Assembly: GCA_000372185.1 (NCBI GenBank)
Contig: AQUA01000003.1
Coordinates: 1 to 64,000 of the forward strand
Direction: 5' to 3'
Source: an actinobacterium SCGC AAA278-O22
Lineage (GTDB): Bacteria > Actinomycetota > Actinomycetes > Nanopelagicales > Nanopelagicaceae
Length of the DNA: 64,000 bases
Below, one piece after another: positions 31,770 through 43,679 of the stretch. Positions within the stretch are counted from its first letter, which is position 1. Each line of letters opens with the position of its first letter. Below the pieces are notes generated by a model. The model was not told the DNA's origin and did not search any database. It saw nothing but the letters and a program-made list of their open reading frames with translations. The position numbers were made by a program, and so were the translations under genes.

Positions 31770-32039
31770 TTAGCGGCGAATACCGAGCTTCTCGATAATT
31801 GCACGATAACGATTGATATCTGTCTTTGCGAGGTACTGAAGAATGCGGCGACGCTGACCTACGAGCAACAAGAGACCACGACGGTTGTGGTGATCATGTG
31901 GGTTGGTCTTGAGGTGAGTTGTGATGTCTTCGATTCGACGTGACAAAAGAGCTACCTGTGCTTCAGGGCTTCCTGTATCAGTAGCTGATGATCCGTACTT
32001 TGCAATGATGTCTTTCTTTACTTCTGGTGTTAATGCCAT
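31770..32039 (-). CDS. rpsO: 30S ribosomal protein S15
   Basis: [47 protein letters not shown]. Confidence 0.98.
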   Translation of the reverse strand: MALTPEVKKDIIAKYGSSATDTGSPEAQVALLSRRIEDITTHLKTNPHDHHNRRGLLLLVGQRRRILQYLAKTDINRYRAIIEKLGIRR

Positions 32040-32057
32040 TTTTCATTTCTCATTTCT

Positions 32058-32110
32058 TGTGACGAATCACAGATACTGTTCAAGAGGCTTCCCGGTTTGA
32101 TTCACGGGAA
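32058..32110 (-). promoter_or_regulatory. Candidate structured leader of rpsO
   Basis: On the - strand: TGTGA-TTCG-TCACA hairpin about 20 nt upstream of rpsO and, further upstream, TTCCCG-N10-CGGGAA. Confidence 0.45.
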
Positions 32111-32182
32111 ATCACTTTCTCGTTGGACAGGGTGAAGTTTACCTGCGGCTTGTGGATAAGCGAAATTGAGGCTGAATTACGC

Positions 32183-33070
32183 CTATTTCTCCGTCAATTC
32201 ACGAGCCCTGTCGCAATCCTTTTTCATCTGTTCAAGGAGTGGCTCGAGCCCATCAAATTTTAAGGTTGGACGCAAAAACCAACCGAATTCAATAGATGCG
32301 TTCTTATCATAGAGATCGAGACCTTCTTGATCGAGTGCATAAGCTTCAACTTGTCTGCCACGCACTCCTTCAAACGTTGGGTTAGTGCCAATCGAAATTG
32401 CGGCGGGCCAAAAATTGATGCCAACAGTGAGCCAGCCTGCATACACACCATCTGCGGGAATTGTTTGACCTTCAATATTTCCTAAGTTGGCGGTGGGATA
32501 ACCAATTTCGCGCCCACGTTTTTCTCCATGTATTACTACTCCATCGAGACGGTGTGGCCGAGATAAGAGTTCTCGAGCTTGCTCAACTTTTCCCTCAATG
32601 ACAAGTGCTCGAATGCGTGAAGAGGAAATAACTTCTGTATCTGCTTTCAGTTCTTGCACATCAACGGTGAAATTGTGTGTGAGACCAGATTTAATGAGCG
32701 TATCTACATTTCCTGCAGCTTTGTGGCCATAAGTGAAATTCTTCCCAACTATTACCGTGCTGGCATGCAATTGATTAATCAAGACATTTTCTACAAAATC
32801 TTCTGGTGACATAGATGCAAACTTCTCATTGAATTTGATAACCGCCACTTGATCTGCATTATGTATCTTTAAAAGTTCAACCCGATCAGCCAAAGTAGTC
32901 AGCATGGTCGGTGCTTTATCTGGAGCAAAGACTGTGGTGGGGTGTGGGTCAAAGGTGAGAGCGATGATGCTGCGCCCATCAGCAATCTCTTTGGCACGGT
33001 TGAGAAGAAGTTGATGCCCCTTATGAACTCCGTCAAAGACGCCAATAACGACGACGTTTCTTTCGCTCAT
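32183..33070 (-). CDS. ribF: Bifunctional riboflavin kinase/FAD synthetase
   Basis: GVFDGVHKGHQLLLNRA, RGREIGYPTANLGN. Confidence 0.96.
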   Translation of the reverse strand: MSERNVVVIGVFDGVHKGHQLLLNRAKEIADGRSIIALTFDPHPTTVFAPDKAPTMLTTLADRVELLKIHNADQVAVIKFNEKFASMSPEDFVENVLINQLHASTVIVGKNFTYGHKAAGNVDTLIKSGLTHNFTVDVQELKADTEVISSSRIRALVIEGKVEQARELLSRPHRLDGVVIHGEKRGREIGYPTANLGNIEGQTIPADGVYAGWLTVGINFWPAAISIGTNPTFEGVRGRQVEAYALDQEGLDLYDKNASIEFGWFLRPTLKFDGLEPLLEQMKKDCDRARELTEK

Positions 33071-33088
33071 ACTCGAATCTTGCCTTAC

Positions 33089-33964
33089 CTAGTTCGCTGC
33101 CGCAAAAACGGCGATTGGTTTAGCCTTACCGCCTTCATCTTTGAGAAGTGCGATGAGCCGGTTATCGGGAGATAAAGCGGCATTGATGACTGTATTCCCG
33201 TTTTCAGAAAGTGGACGCCCGAAAGAAAGTTCTTGAACCTCATCCAGCGAAAGTTCGCGTGGCATAAAGGTTGTCCGAGCAACATCGGCCAGATTAAGCG
33301 GTGTGAATTTCTGGCTCTTGAGATCTTCGAATGAGATTGCATCTGCTTCGGTAAATCCTGCAACTCGCGAACGGCGTAGCGCGCTGAGATGACCGCCAAC
33401 TCCAAGGCTCTCTCCCAAATCACGGGCAATAGCTCGAATAAAGGTGCCAGCTGAACATGTAACTTCTATATCTACTTCAGTTGTAGTTGTGAGATGACGA
33501 ATCGCCAGTATGTCGAGCTGAGTAATTGTGACTGTGCGCGCTTCGAGTTGAAATTTTTCTCCTGCCCGAACACGATCGTAGGCACGCTCTCCCCCAACCT
33601 TTACTGCAGATACCGATGAAGGGCGCTGTGCAATTGTTCCAACCATCGAGGAGAGAATTTCTGCGATCTCTGAATCTGATACCGTCGAAGCATCTGTGAC
33701 GGTGAGTACTTCACCTTCTCTATCGTCTGTAACTGTGGATGCTCCAAGCACAACCGTTGCACTGTACGACTTATCGCCATCGGTGATGTACTGCAATAAA
33801 CGCGTGCCATGGCCAAAGCCAAGTACCAAAATTCCAGTTGCCATTGGGTCGAGTGTTCCTGCATGTCCAACTTTGCGAGTTCCAAGCGCTTTGCGAGCAA
33901 CTGCTACAACATCGTGGCTGGTCATGCCACCGGCCTTATCAACTACTAAAAAGCCATCGCTCAT
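33089..33964 (-). CDS. truB: tRNA pseudouridine(55) synthase
   Basis: KVGHAGTLDPMATGILVLGFGHGTRLLQY. Confidence 0.97.
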   Translation of the reverse strand: MSDGFLVVDKAGGMTSHDVVAVARKALGTRKVGHAGTLDPMATGILVLGFGHGTRLLQYITDGDKSYSATVVLGASTVTDDREGEVLTVTDASTVSDSEIAEILSSMVGTIAQRPSSVSAVKVGGERAYDRVRAGEKFQLEARTVTITQLDILAIRHLTTTTEVDIEVTCSAGTFIRAIARDLGESLGVGGHLSALRRSRVAGFTEADAISFEDLKSQKFTPLNLADVARTTFMPRELSLDEVQELSFGRPLSENGNTVINAALSPDNRLIALLKDEGGKAKPIAVFAAAN

Positions 33965-33969
33965 TGAAA

Positions 33970-34401
33970 TTAATCTTCGGAAATCGTGCGTGGAACTTTG
34001 TATGCATCCTCAACTACTGGCTTTGCATTTTCGCGAGCTTTTGCAACTTCAGCATCTAATTGATGAACTCGTTCGAGCAACGAATCGAGCGCTTGAGCAG
34101 ATTCTGGAAGTCCGTCGAGAATGAATTCAAGTGATGGCGTAATGCGAGTACCTAAGTCTTTCCCGACTGCGCTACGAATGACACCTTTGGCGGATTCAAG
34201 TGCAGCGGCAGTTGCAGCACGCTCATCTTCGCCACCGAGCACGGTGTAGAAAATTGAGGCATTCTGGAGATCTCCAGAAACGCGCGCATCGGTAACAGTG
34301 ACAAAGCCAAGACGCGGATCTTTAATCTTTGTCTCGAGTAGCTGTGCCACTACTACCTTGATGCGGTCTGCAACCTTGTGGCTGCGGTGTGAATGTGCCA
34401 A
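33970..34401 (-). CDS. rbfA: Ribosome-binding factor A
   Basis: DRIKVVVAQLLETKIKDPRLGFVTVTDARVSGDLQNASIFY. Confidence 0.96.
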   Translation of the reverse strand: MAHSHRSHKVADRIKVVVAQLLETKIKDPRLGFVTVTDARVSGDLQNASIFYTVLGGEDERAATAAALESAKGVIRSAVGKDLGTRITPSLEFILDGLPESAQALDSLLERVHQLDAEVAKARENAKPVVEDAYKVPRTISED

Positions 34402-34422
34402 TTTACTTTTCCATTTCTGGGT

Positions 34423-37131
34423 TTATGCGCGCTTCTTTTCACGCATCTCAAAGACCTGAATGATGTCTCCGACTTGAAGATCTACGCTCTTACCGACGCC
34501 GATACCGCACTCGAAGCCTTCCTTGACTTCAGTTGCATCATCCTTAAATCGCTTGAGTGATTCGATGGTGACCTCTTCGGCAATCGTTTCTCCAGCGCGC
34601 GTGACGCGAGCCTTTGCATTGCGTCGAATGATGCCGTCGGTGACGATAGAACCAGCAATGGTTCCGACCTTCGATGACTTAAAGAGATCGCGTACTTCTG
34701 CGTTGCCCAATACAACTTCTTCGAACTCTGGCTTGAGCAGACCCTTGAGTGAGAGCTCAATCTCTTCGATGGCGTTGTAAATAACTGAATAGAAGCGAAC
34801 TTCAACACCTTCTTGATCGGCGAAGATTGCAGTCTGTGGTTCAGGCTTTACGTTAAAGCCAATCACAACAGCAGTAGATGCGGAGGCAAGAGTGATATCG
34901 CTCTTGGTGATTGCTCCTACGCCGCGGTGGATAACGCGAAGATCGACTTCTGCTCCGACATCAAGTTGCATGAGTGCATCTTCGAGCGCTTCAACAGAAC
35001 CAGAAACGTCGCCCTTGAGGATGAGGTTGAGCGTTGAAATCTTGGATTGCTCCATGAAGTCTTCAAGAGAAACTTTCTTACGTGCCTTAGCAAGTTGTGC
35101 ATTGCGTTCTGCAGCTTGACGCTTTTCAGCGATCTGACGAGCAGTACGGTCATCTTCTGCAACGAGGAATGTATCTCCAGCATTAGGAACAGATGTAAAG
35201 CCAAGAACCTGCACTGGACGTGAAGGACCTGCCTCTTCGACATTTGCTCCATGTTCATCAAGCATCGCGCGAACACGACCGAATGATCCACCAGCAACAA
35301 TCGCATCTCCGACTTTGAGTGTTCCACGTTGTACAAGAACAGTTGCAACTGGCCCACGACCACGATCAAGGTGCGCTTCGATTGCAACACCGCGAGCATC
35401 ATCGGCAGCGATTGCGCGAAGATCGATGGCCGCATCTGCTGTAAGAAGGATGGAGTCAATCAAATCATCGACGCCTTGCCCCTTCTTGGCAGAGACGTTT
35501 ACGAAGATTGTGTCTCCGCCGTACTCTTCAGCGATTAAGTTGTATTCAGTCAACTGCTGACGGACCTTATCTGGGTTCGCGCCTTCTTTATCGATCTTAT
35601 TTACTGCGACAACAATTGGAACATCAGCAGCTTGGGCGTGGTTAAGCGCTTCAATTGTCTGAGGCATGATGCCATCATCAGCAGCCACTACGAGCACTGC
35701 AATATCCGTGACCTTTGCACCACGAGCACGCATTGCTGTAAAAGCTTCGTGGCCCGGTGTATCGATAAATGTAATTGCGCGATTAACGCCCTCATGATCA
35801 TGGTGGATTTGGTATGCACCAATGTGCTGAGTAATTCCACCTGCTTCGCCCTTGATAACTTCAGTCTTTCGAATCGCATCGAGGAGCGAAGTTTTACCAT
35901 GGTCAACGTGACCCATAACTGTCACCACTGGTGGGCGTGCAACGAGATCATCAGGATTTACATCGGCTAGCTCTTGAGCCAAATCGATATCAAAGTCCTG
36001 CAATAGCTCGCGGTCTTCATCTTCAGGAGAAACAATCTCAATGACGTACTTGAGTTGCGCACCTAGAATTTCAAAGGTATCTGCATCAACTGATTGAGTT
36101 GCAGTCACCATTTCGCCAAGGTGGAATAACGCTGAAACTAGCGCTGCTGGATCTGCGCCAATCTTCTCTGCAAAATCTGCGAGTGATGAACCGCGGCGCA
36201 TACGAATCTTTGTCTTTCCATCACCGTGAGGAATAACTGCTCCACCCAGTTGTGGTGCCTGCATGTTGTCGAACTCTTCGCGCAGCGCCTTACGTGACTT
36301 CTGCTTACGCTTTGAAGATTTACTTGCATTCTTTCCAAATGCACCTGCAGTGCCGCCGCGACCGGGACCGCGATTAGGACCGCCACCGCCTGGACGTTGT
36401 GGACCACCTGGTGCACCACTCGTTGCACCTTGTGAACGATATGGACCTGATGATGTTGGAGCAGCACCAGTACGTGGTGGGAAATTTCCTGTGCCACTTC
36501 CTGTACCCGTTGGACGCGCTGAACCTGGGCGTGCTGCAAAACCTGGGCGCACAGAACCTGGACGTGCTCCAGCCATTCCGGGACGTGGCGCACCTGGTGC
36601 ACCTTGTGGTCGCTGCGGTGGACGTGGAAGTGCACTACCTGTTGAGAATGGATTATTACCAGGACGTGGCTGACTTGGACGAGGTGGACGTGGAACTGCA
36701 CTACCTGTTGAGAATGGATTATTACCAGGACGTGGTGCCGAAGGAGTTGTTGGTGTTGGAGCAGATGGTGCAGCCGATTCTGTTACGGCACTCTTTGCTT
36801 CTTCTTGTGCAACCTTCTCAGCCTCGCGTGATGCCTTCAGTGCTGCAAGATCGACGCCGAGCTCAGCAGCAAGTTCGGCTGCGAGTTCTGGATTTACTTC
36901 TGCAGTTTTCTTGGAGGCAGCAGTCTTCTTTGCAGCTGCTTTTTTAACTGGCTTCTTCTCTTCAACGGGCTTTGCATCTGGGTAGAGCGCAACTAACTTG
37001 CGCACAACCGGTGCTTCTACTGTTGATGATGCTGAACGGACGAATTCGCCCATTTCTTGGAGCTTTGCAAGGACTTCCTTGCTCTCCATACCGAGTTGTT
37101 TTGCCAACTCATGTACGCGGACCTTTGACAC
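34423..37131 (-). CDS. infB: Translation initiation factor IF-2
   Basis: [39 protein letters not shown]; low-complexity N-terminus. Confidence 0.98.
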   Translation of the reverse strand: MSKVRVHELAKQLGMESKEVLAKLQEMGEFVRSASSTVEAPVVRKLVALYPDAKPVEEKKPVKKAAAKKTAASKKTAEVNPELAAELAAELGVDLAALKASREAEKVAQEEAKSAVTESAAPSAPTPTTPSAPRPGNNPFSTGSAVPRPPRPSQPRPGNNPFSTGSALPRPPQRPQGAPGAPRPGMAGARPGSVRPGFAARPGSARPTGTGSGTGNFPPRTGAAPTSSGPYRSQGATSGAPGGPQRPGGGGPNRGPGRGGTAGAFGKNASKSSKRKQKSRKALREEFDNMQAPQLGGAVIPHGDGKTKIRMRRGSSLADFAEKIGADPAALVSALFHLGEMVTATQSVDADTFEILGAQLKYVIEIVSPEDEDRELLQDFDIDLAQELADVNPDDLVARPPVVTVMGHVDHGKTSLLDAIRKTEVIKGEAGGITQHIGAYQIHHDHEGVNRAITFIDTPGHEAFTAMRARGAKVTDIAVLVVAADDGIMPQTIEALNHAQAADVPIVVAVNKIDKEGANPDKVRQQLTEYNLIAEEYGGDTIFVNVSAKKGQGVDDLIDSILLTADAAIDLRAIAADDARGVAIEAHLDRGRGPVATVLVQRGTLKVGDAIVAGGSFGRVRAMLDEHGANVEEAGPSRPVQVLGFTSVPNAGDTFLVAEDDRTARQIAEKRQAAERNAQLAKARKKVSLEDFMEQSKISTLNLILKGDVSGSVEALEDALMQLDVGAEVDLRVIHRGVGAITKSDITLASASTAVVIGFNVKPEPQTAIFADQEGVEVRFYSVIYNAIEEIELSLKGLLKPEFEEVVLGNAEVRDLFKSSKVGTIAGSIVTDGIIRRNAKARVTRAGETIAEEVTIESLKRFKDDATEVKEGFECGIGVGKSVDLQVGDIIQVFEMREKKRA
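36617..36735. repeat. Tandem repeat (66-bp period, 2 copies) inside the infB linker
   Basis: GGTGGACGTGGAA(G/C)TGCACTACCTGTTGAGAATGGATTATTACCAGGACGTGG at 36617-36669 and 36683-36735; encodes [13 protein letters not shown](V/L)PRPP. Confidence 0.93.
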
Positions 37132-37322
37132 ATTTCTCCTGTCTTGGCCCGCATAAATTCTTGTGGGATGCGAGCCCTAGTTGTTCGACCTCATGATGTA
37201 AACGAGCTCATTTGAGTTTCATATCTTTCGCATCCAATTCATATTAGGCCCTGATAAACATTTACCAGTGCGATGTGCTCAGTCTAGCGAAACTTAGGGA
37301 AAATCCCTATTTCATGCGGGAG

Positions 37323-38300
37323 TTACGCGGAAGGCGCAGGATTATCTGGGTGGATGTCGATGCGCCAGCCAGTGAGGCGAGCTGCAAGACGAGCATTCTG
37401 TCCATCTTTTCCGATAGCCAATGAGAGTTGATAATCAGGAACAACAACCTTGGCAGAACGTGTGAGCTCGTCAACGATTGTCACGCTACTTACCTTTGCA
37501 GGAGCAAGAGCATGTGCAACGAACTTTGCGGGATCTTCGTCGTAATCGACGATATCAATCTTTTCTCCATTGAGTTCATCCATTACCGCACGTGATCTTG
37601 CGCCGAGTGGTCCGATCAGCGAACCTTTAGGTGAAACACCGGCACGATGTGAACGAACTGCAATTTTGGTGCGATGTCCTGCTTCACGAGAGACGCCCAT
37701 GATTTCTACAATTCCATCTTTTACTTCAGGTACTTCGAGAGCAAAAAGTTGTTTCACTAAACCTGGGTGGCTACGAGACAACATAATCTCGGGACCCTTG
37801 AGGCCTTGCTTTACTTCAACGACAAAACATTTGATGCGTTCTCCGTGTGTATAGACCTCGCCGGGCACTTGTTCTTGTGGCGGAATCCGACCTTCGATAC
37901 GCCCGAGATTTACATGCACCATCTTTGGATCGCGACCTTGTTGGATAACGCCAGAGATTACATCTCCTACAGATGCTGTGAACTCTCCAACAATCTCTGC
38001 ATCATTGGTAGCTCGCATCTGCTGCTTTATTGTCTGGCGTGCAGCTGAATTTGCAAGTCGATCAAAGCCATCAACTTCGAGTCGATCTTCGCTGATTCGT
38101 TCGCCTAATTCATTAAAGGTAGGAACAAATATCTGGATATCTCCGGATTCACGATCGAGCTGAACTCGAGCGTATCGATGTGCGTCAGGAGTTTCGGAGT
38201 AAGCGGTAAGAACTGCCGCTTCAATCATCTGTATCAATTGCTCAAGCGGCATGCCCTTAGCTTCGGTGAGTTGAACAAGTGCAGGAATATCTACGCCCAT
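37323..38300 (-). CDS. nusA: Transcription termination/antitermination protein NusA
   Basis: VGACVGxxG-like region [29 protein letters not shown]1/KH domains; downstream of rimP. Confidence 0.95.
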   Translation of the reverse strand: MGVDIPALVQLTEAKGMPLEQLIQMIEAAVLTAYSETPDAHRYARVQLDRESGDIQIFVPTFNELGERISEDRLEVDGFDRLANSAARQTIKQQMRATNDAEIVGEFTASVGDVISGVIQQGRDPKMVHVNLGRIEGRIPPQEQVPGEVYTHGERIKCFVVEVKQGLKGPEIMLSRSHPGLVKQLFALEVPEVKDGIVEIMGVSREAGHRTKIAVRSHRAGVSPKGSLIGPLGARSRAVMDELNGEKIDIVDYDEDPAKFVAHALAPAKVSSVTIVDELTRSAKVVVPDYQLSLAIGKDGQNARLAARLTGWRIDIHPDNPAPSA

Positions 38301-38776
38301 TATTTCTGACCATCTTTGCGGTTGAATTCAACTTCTACTTGAGCACGCTTAATATCAGTGAGCGCAATCGTTACTTCTCTTTCTTCTTTCTTGTCGACAA
38401 CGCTCAGAGTTACAGCGCTATCGGTATTCGAGAGAACTCTGCCAATGACCACGTCGCCGTCGCTCTTCGTCACCTTAAGCAAACGGTCATGGTTTTTGGC
38501 AAAGTGGCGTGGAAGAGTAAGTGGTCGATCAATTCCAGGTGAAGTTACTTCAAGAGTAAATGGAGTCTCGCCCATAAAGGCTGCTTCATCCAGAAGTTCT
38601 GAAACGAGCTTAGAGGCAACGGTAACTTGGTCGAGAGTGAGTGAACTTTCTCCATCAACAATAACTGTGACATTTCGATGGTGACCAGGAGATGCAAGAT
38701 TGATATCTTCTAGGAAAAAGCCAGCTTCTTGTAGCGCTGGCGAAATGTGTTGAGAAATCTGGTCTTTCAGGGCCAT
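38300..38776 (-). CDS. rimP: Ribosome maturation factor RimP
   Basis: YxLEVTSPGIDRPL-type motif (FTLEVTSPGIDRPLTLPRHFAKN). Confidence 0.94.
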   Translation of the reverse strand: MALKDQISQHISPALQEAGFFLEDINLASPGHHRNVTVIVDGESSLTLDQVTVASKLVSELLDEAAFMGETPFTLEVTSPGIDRPLTLPRHFAKNHDRLLKVTKSDGDVVIGRVLSNTDSAVTLSVVDKKEEREVTIALTDIKRAQVEVEFNRKDGQK

Positions 38777-38832
38777 TGTTGTCGTCCTATTCGATTGTTA
38801 TTTAATTATCTATCTGTACTGCACAACCAAAT

Positions 38833-39612
38833 TTACTCTATATAGAGCGAGTATCCAAGTCGCAGAATCAGTAACCCTGTAACGATGAGATAGAAGATGC
38901 GAATAAAGGATGAGCCCTTTTTTATCGCCATATGTGAGCCCATATATCCACCGGCTAAGTTAGCCACCGCAAGCACCAATCCGAGTTTCCACATAAATCC
39001 AATGCGAAGACCCACAACAATAATGGAGGCGAGATTTGTCGTTGCATTGACTACTTTTGCGATTGCCGATGCACCAACGAAGGCAAACCCCATAATGGCA
39101 ACGAGTGCAATCATCAACATGGTGCCTGTGCCTGGGCCAATCAGTCCATCATAGAAACCAATAAGACAGGCAGCGATTGAACCGATTACCATCAATTTGC
39201 GAGGTGAGTGCTTATCAACATGGACCTTGCCGAGTTCTGGTTTGAGCAAGGTATAAATAAAGATAACAATCATGATGACAAATATTGAACTCTTATAACT
39301 TTCGGGCGATATATGCGAGGCAAGTAGTGCGCCAAAGCATGCGCCAATAAAGGCAGGAATGACCATAGCAATCAGAAGTTTCGGATCAGTCTTAATGGAT
39401 TTGCGATATTGAATTGCAGCGGTGGAAGTTCCGAAGAATGCTGCAGTCTTTGATGTCGCGACTACCGAGACTGGATTGCGATCTGGGAAAGTCAGCAACA
39501 TAGCTGGGGTTTGAATCAGCCCTCCCCCGCCTGCAATTGCATCGACAAATCCCGCAGAGAACATTGCGAGCCCCAGCAGGGCAAGATTTAGCGCTGTGAG
39601 ATTTTCAAGCAT
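38833..39612 (-). CDS. TauE/SafE (TSUP) family membrane permease
   Basis: Multi-TM; GFVDAIAGGGGLIQTPAMLL and GFYDGLIGPGTGTMLMIAL. Confidence 0.92.
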   Translation of the reverse strand: MLENLTALNLALLGLAMFSAGFVDAIAGGGGLIQTPAMLLTFPDRNPVSVVATSKTAAFFGTSTAAIQYRKSIKTDPKLLIAMVIPAFIGACFGALLASHISPESYKSSIFVIMIVIFIYTLLKPELGKVHVDKHSPRKLMVIGSIAACLIGFYDGLIGPGTGTMLMIALVAIMGFAFVGASAIAKVVNATTNLASIIVVGLRIGFMWKLGLVLAVANLAGGYMGSHMAIKKGSSFIRIFYLIVTGLLILRLGYSLYIE

Positions 39613-41345
39613 TAGCTCAAAGTAGGAAGAAGTGCAGCGATCTTTTCGACAGCTGAACCAACTGGAACTTCAGATTTATCTCCACTCTTGCGAACGCGAA
39701 TTTCAATGTTCCCTTGCTCCAGCGCCTTGCCCACAACAACGATCACGGGAATACCAATGAGCTCGGCATCTTTAAATTTAACACCCGGGCTTGTGCCACG
39801 TCGATCATCGAAAATCACGGTTATTCCACGCGCTTCCAGCTCTTCAGATATCTTTTCAGCAGCGTCAAAGATGGCATCCTCTTTTCCTGCAGAAACCACA
39901 TGCACCTTGGCAGGGGCTACTTCGACTGGCCACGAAAGTCCGATCTCGTCATAACTCTGTTCTGCAATAGCTGCTACTGCGCGAGATACACCAATTCCAT
40001 AAGAGCCCATAGTGACAACTTGAGATTTACCGTTCTGATCAAGAACTGTCAGACCTAGTGCATCTGCATACTTGCGGCCAAGTTGGAAGATATGACCAAT
40101 TTCAATTGCGCGGTCGATAATTACTGGTGTTGCACACTTTGGGCATGCATCACCTTGCTTAATTTGGGCTGCTTCAATGTAGTGATCGACTTCGAAGTCG
40201 CGACCGTTGACAACATTGCGAGCATGCTTATCTTTCGCATTTGCTCCGGTGACCCATGCGGTGCCAGGTGCAATCCGTGGATCTGCATAGACCGTGATGC
40301 CGTTCTTCTTGGCATCTTGTGGTCCGATGTAACCCTTTACAAGTCCAGGGAATCGAGCAAAATCTGCTTCTTCGAATACGCGAATATCGTTAACTCCTGC
40401 CAAATTTGCCTGCAAACGCTTGAGGTCAACTTCACGATCTCCGGGAACGAGAACAGAAATCGGTGTCTCATCTGCCATGAGCATGACATTCTTCAAAGTC
40501 ATGGAACCGTCATACCCACCGCCAAATTTCACATTGAGCAGATCGACGAGTGTGTCGATAGTAGGCGTGTTGGGTGAATCAAATACTTCGAGAGCAGCAA
40601 CTCCAGAGGCATCGCTTGGTGCAACGACAGTTGTCATTGCTTCAACATTTGCTGCATAACCACACTTCTCGCATAGAACATAGGTATCTTCACCTGTCTC
40701 GCATGGTGCTAAAAACTCTTCAGATGCAGATCCACCCATCGCACCTGAAACGGCGCTGACGATGTTGTACTTCAATCGAAGGCGATCAAAAGTTTTGATG
40801 TAAGCAGCTCGGTGGCGCATGTAGGACTCAACGAGGCCTTCATCGGTAAGATCAAATGAGTATGAATCTTTCATGACGAATTCACGGCCGCGGATAATCC
40901 CCGAACGAGGGCGAGCTTCATCGCGATACTTTGTTTGAATTTGGTAAAGCGCAAGTGGTAAATCTTTATAGGATGAATATTCACCCTTGACCATGAGGGT
41001 GAACATTTCCTCGTGTGTAGGACCTAAAAGATAATCAGCGCCTTTGCGATCTTGAAGTCGAAATAAATCTGGTCCGTAATCGTTCCAGCGACCTGTGGTT
41101 TCATACGCATCTTTGGGAAGCAGTGCTGGGAAATGAACTTCTTGAAAACCTGCCTTGTCCATCTCTTCGCGAACAATATTTTCAATATTACGAAGTGTGA
41201 TGACACCAAGCGGTAACCACGAATAAATACCTGCAGCGATTCGGCGAATATAACCTGCGCGAACAAGGAGGCGATGGCTCGGTACTTCAGCATCAGCTGG
41301 GTCATCGCGCAAGGTGCGCAAGAAAAGGGTGGACATTCGCAACAT
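39612..41345 (-). CDS. proS: Prolyl-tRNA synthetase
   Basis: [47 protein letters not shown]. Confidence 0.98.
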   Translation of the reverse strand: MLRMSTLFLRTLRDDPADAEVPSHRLLVRAGYIRRIAAGIYSWLPLGVITLRNIENIVREEMDKAGFQEVHFPALLPKDAYETTGRWNDYGPDLFRLQDRKGADYLLGPTHEEMFTLMVKGEYSSYKDLPLALYQIQTKYRDEARPRSGIIRGREFVMKDSYSFDLTDEGLVESYMRHRAAYIKTFDRLRLKYNIVSAVSGAMGGSASEEFLAPCETGEDTYVLCEKCGYAANVEAMTTVVAPSDASGVAALEVFDSPNTPTIDTLVDLLNVKFGGGYDGSMTLKNVMLMADETPISVLVPGDREVDLKRLQANLAGVNDIRVFEEADFARFPGLVKGYIGPQDAKKNGITVYADPRIAPGTAWVTGANAKDKHARNVVNGRDFEVDHYIEAAQIKQGDACPKCATPVIIDRAIEIGHIFQLGRKYADALGLTVLDQNGKSQVVTMGSYGIGVSRAVAAIAEQSYDEIGLSWPVEVAPAKVHVVSAGKEDAIFDAAEKISEELEARGITVIFDDRRGTSPGVKFKDAELIGIPVIVVVGKALEQGNIEIRVRKSGDKSEVPVGSAVEKIAALLPTLS

Positions 41346-41366
41346 ATCGCGAACCCTACCCGACCT

Positions 41367-42518
41367 TTAGGAGGTTGTGACGGAAGGTTCTCCTGATGCA
41401 ACACCTGCGGCTTCCATCTCTTCAGCAAGACGCATCGCTTCTTCAATAAGTGTTTCAACAATCTGTGCTTCAGGGACTGTCTTGATGACTTCACCCTTTA
41501 CAAAGATTTGGCCTTTTCCATTTCCTGATGCGACGCCAAGATCTGCTTCACGTGCTTCACCAGGGCCGTTGACTACACACCCCATCACTGCAACACGTAG
41601 TGGAACAGTCATACCTTGGAGTCCAGCCTGAACTTTTTCAGCAAGTGTGTAGACATCTACTTGTGCGCGTCCGCATGATGGACATGAAACGATTTCAAGT
41701 TTACGTTGACGAAGATTGAGGGATTCGAGGATAGAGATTCCAACTTTCACTTCTTCAACTGGAGGAGCTGAGAGTGATACGCGGATAGTGTCACCGATAC
41801 CTTCAGCAAGCAGAATTCCGAATGCAGTTGCAGATTTAATTGTGCCTTGAAAAATAGGGCCCGCTTCTGTGACACCGAGATGAAGTGGGTAATCGCACTT
41901 GGCTGCAAGGAGACGATAAGCGTTGACCATGGTGACTGGGTCGTGGTGCTTTACTGAAATCTTAATATTGCTAAAGCCGTGTTCCTCAAAAAGTGAAGCT
42001 TCCCATAGCGCTGATTCAGCGAGTGCTTCTGGAGTTGCTTTGCCATATTTTTTAAGAAGTCGCGGATCAAGGGAGCCAGCATTGACTCCGATGCGGATTG
42101 GAATGCCAGCATCTCCCGCAGCTTTTGCAACTTCTTTCACCTTGTCATCAAATTGCTTGATATTTCCGGGATTAACGCGGACTGCAGCGCACCCTGCATC
42201 GATTGCAGCAAAGATATATTTAGGTTGGAAGTGAATATCTGCAATCACTGGTATCTGAGATTTCTTTGCGATTTGTGCCAGGGCATCGGCATCATCCTGT
42301 GATGGAACTGCAACGCGAACGATTTGGCATCCTGAAGCCGTGAGTTCGGCTATTTGTTGAAGTGTTGAATTCACATCAGATGTGAGCGTTGTGCACATAG
42401 ATTGAACGCTCACCGGTGAATCAGAACCAACACCCACGCCACCAACGTTGAGTTGCTTCGTTTTGCGACGAGGGTGCAGCGTAGGAGGGGGAGCGCTAGG
42501 AATTCCGAGATCAACCAT
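41367..42518 (-). CDS. ispG: 4-hydroxy-3-methylbut-2-enyl diphosphate synthase
   Basis: [49 protein letters not shown]. Confidence 0.97.
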   Translation of the reverse strand: MVDLGIPSAPPPTLHPRRKTKQLNVGGVGVGSDSPVSVQSMCTTLTSDVNSTLQQIAELTASGCQIVRVAVPSQDDADALAQIAKKSQIPVIADIHFQPKYIFAAIDAGCAAVRVNPGNIKQFDDKVKEVAKAAGDAGIPIRIGVNAGSLDPRLLKKYGKATPEALAESALWEASLFEEHGFSNIKISVKHHDPVTMVNAYRLLAAKCDYPLHLGVTEAGPIFQGTIKSATAFGILLAEGIGDTIRVSLSAPPVEEVKVGISILESLNLRQRKLEIVSCPSCGRAQVDVYTLAEKVQAGLQGMTVPLRVAVMGCVVNGPGEAREADLGVASGNGKGQIFVKGEVIKTVPEAQIVETLIEEAMRLAEEMEAAGVASGEPSVTTS

Positions 42519-42539
42519 GAGCCGTATTCTGCCTTATCT

Positions 42540-43679
42540 CTACAGATTGAGCGAGACGGGATTGAGAATGTCTGCAATCAGCAAAATTGCGGTTAATACA
42601 GCAAGCACCGCAAAGACCGACATCGTGATGGGTGTTAGCACATTCACGTCTATGCCAGCTGGTCTTGGCTTTCCACGAAGACGAGCAAAGAAGGCACGAA
42701 TTTCATCTGCAATTGCAACTGCCATATGTCCGCCATCGAGTGGAAGAAGTGGAAGAAGATTAAATAGACCTACAAAGATATTGAGGCTTGCAATCAATAG
42801 CAGAAATGTTCCAAGTCGTTCTGTGTTATTGAGTTTATTGCTGCTGACTGCATCACCTGAAACGCGAGCAGCGCCGACGATGCCGACCAATCCATTGGGA
42901 TCACGTTTTTCATTTCCAAAAGTCTGTCGAATTAGTTGTGGGACCTTGGTGGGAAGTGCGATCAGGGCTTTGATGGATTCGCGAGTGAGTAGTGCCGTAG
43001 CGCGAGCTGATTCATTGATAGAAGTGATAAAACTTTCGCGCTTTGTTCCAATTTTTGTCACAACTCCGAGCATGTATCGCTTTTCAGAAGCGAGATAGGT
43101 AGGAGCTGCTTTCAGAGTAAGTTCTTGTCCATCGCGTTCGATGGTGAAGGTGAGTTCTTTACCTTCAGAAGCTGAGATTGCTTTTGCATCGATATACCAG
43201 TCGGTGACTTTCTTGCCATCGATAGCGAGAATTTTATCTCCGACCTGAAATCCCGCCGAAGCTGCGGCAGAGCTAGGTGCTACCTGAGTGACATCAGACA
43301 GCAGCGCATTTACGCCAACGCCAAAGAAGATGGAGAACATGAGGAGAAAACCAAGTAGGAAATGGGCGAAAGATCCAGCACCGAGTACAACCAACTTGCG
43401 AGAAGTTGTAGCACCAAAAAATGCACGCGATTCTTCACCGGCAGGCATCTGATCGCGTGGAGTCATGCCTTCGATACGACAGTAGCCACCTGCGGGAATT
43501 GCCTTAATTCCAAATTCAGTTTCACCGCGTGTATAGGACCAGATGCGCTTTCCGAATCCAAGAAAGAACTCAGTGACCTTCATATCAAAGCGTTTAGCAG
43601 TGATGTAGTGCCCAAATTCGTGGAGCATAACCGAGAGCAATAGTGCAATTGCAAATGCGAGAATTCCAAGAAGCTTCAT
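42540..43679 (-). CDS. M50 site-2 protease (RseP/Rip1-like)
   Basis: LHEFGHYITAKRFDMKVTEF (HExxH), PDZ domain, LLPLLPLDGGHM. Confidence 0.95.
   Translation of the reverse strand: MKLLGILAFAIALLLSVMLHEFGHYITAKRFDMKVTEFFLGFGKRIWSYTRGETEFGIKAIPAGGYCRIEGMTPRDQMPAGEESRAFFGATTSRKLVVLGAGSFAHFLLGFLLMFSIFFGVGVNALLSDVTQVAPSSAAASAGFQVGDKILAIDGKKVTDWYIDAKAISASEGKELTFTIERDGQELTLKAAPTYLASEKRYMLGVVTKIGTKRESFITSINESARATALLTRESIKALIALPTKVPQLIRQTFGNEKRDPNGLVGIVGAARVSGDAVSSNKLNNTERLGTFLLLIASLNIFVGLFNLLPLLPLDGGHMAVAIADEIRAFFARLRGKPRPAGIDVNVLTPITMSVFAVLAVLTAILLIADILNPVSLNL

Noticed and set aside
36138-36947. Long His/Val/Gln-rich and Pro/Gly-rich ORFs inside infB
   Set aside because: Alternate-frame translation of the repetitive infB linker.
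37299-37311. AGGGA-AAA-TCCCT hairpin downstream of nusA
   Set aside because: Short stem with only a weak T tract on the transcript strand; not strong enough to call as a terminator.
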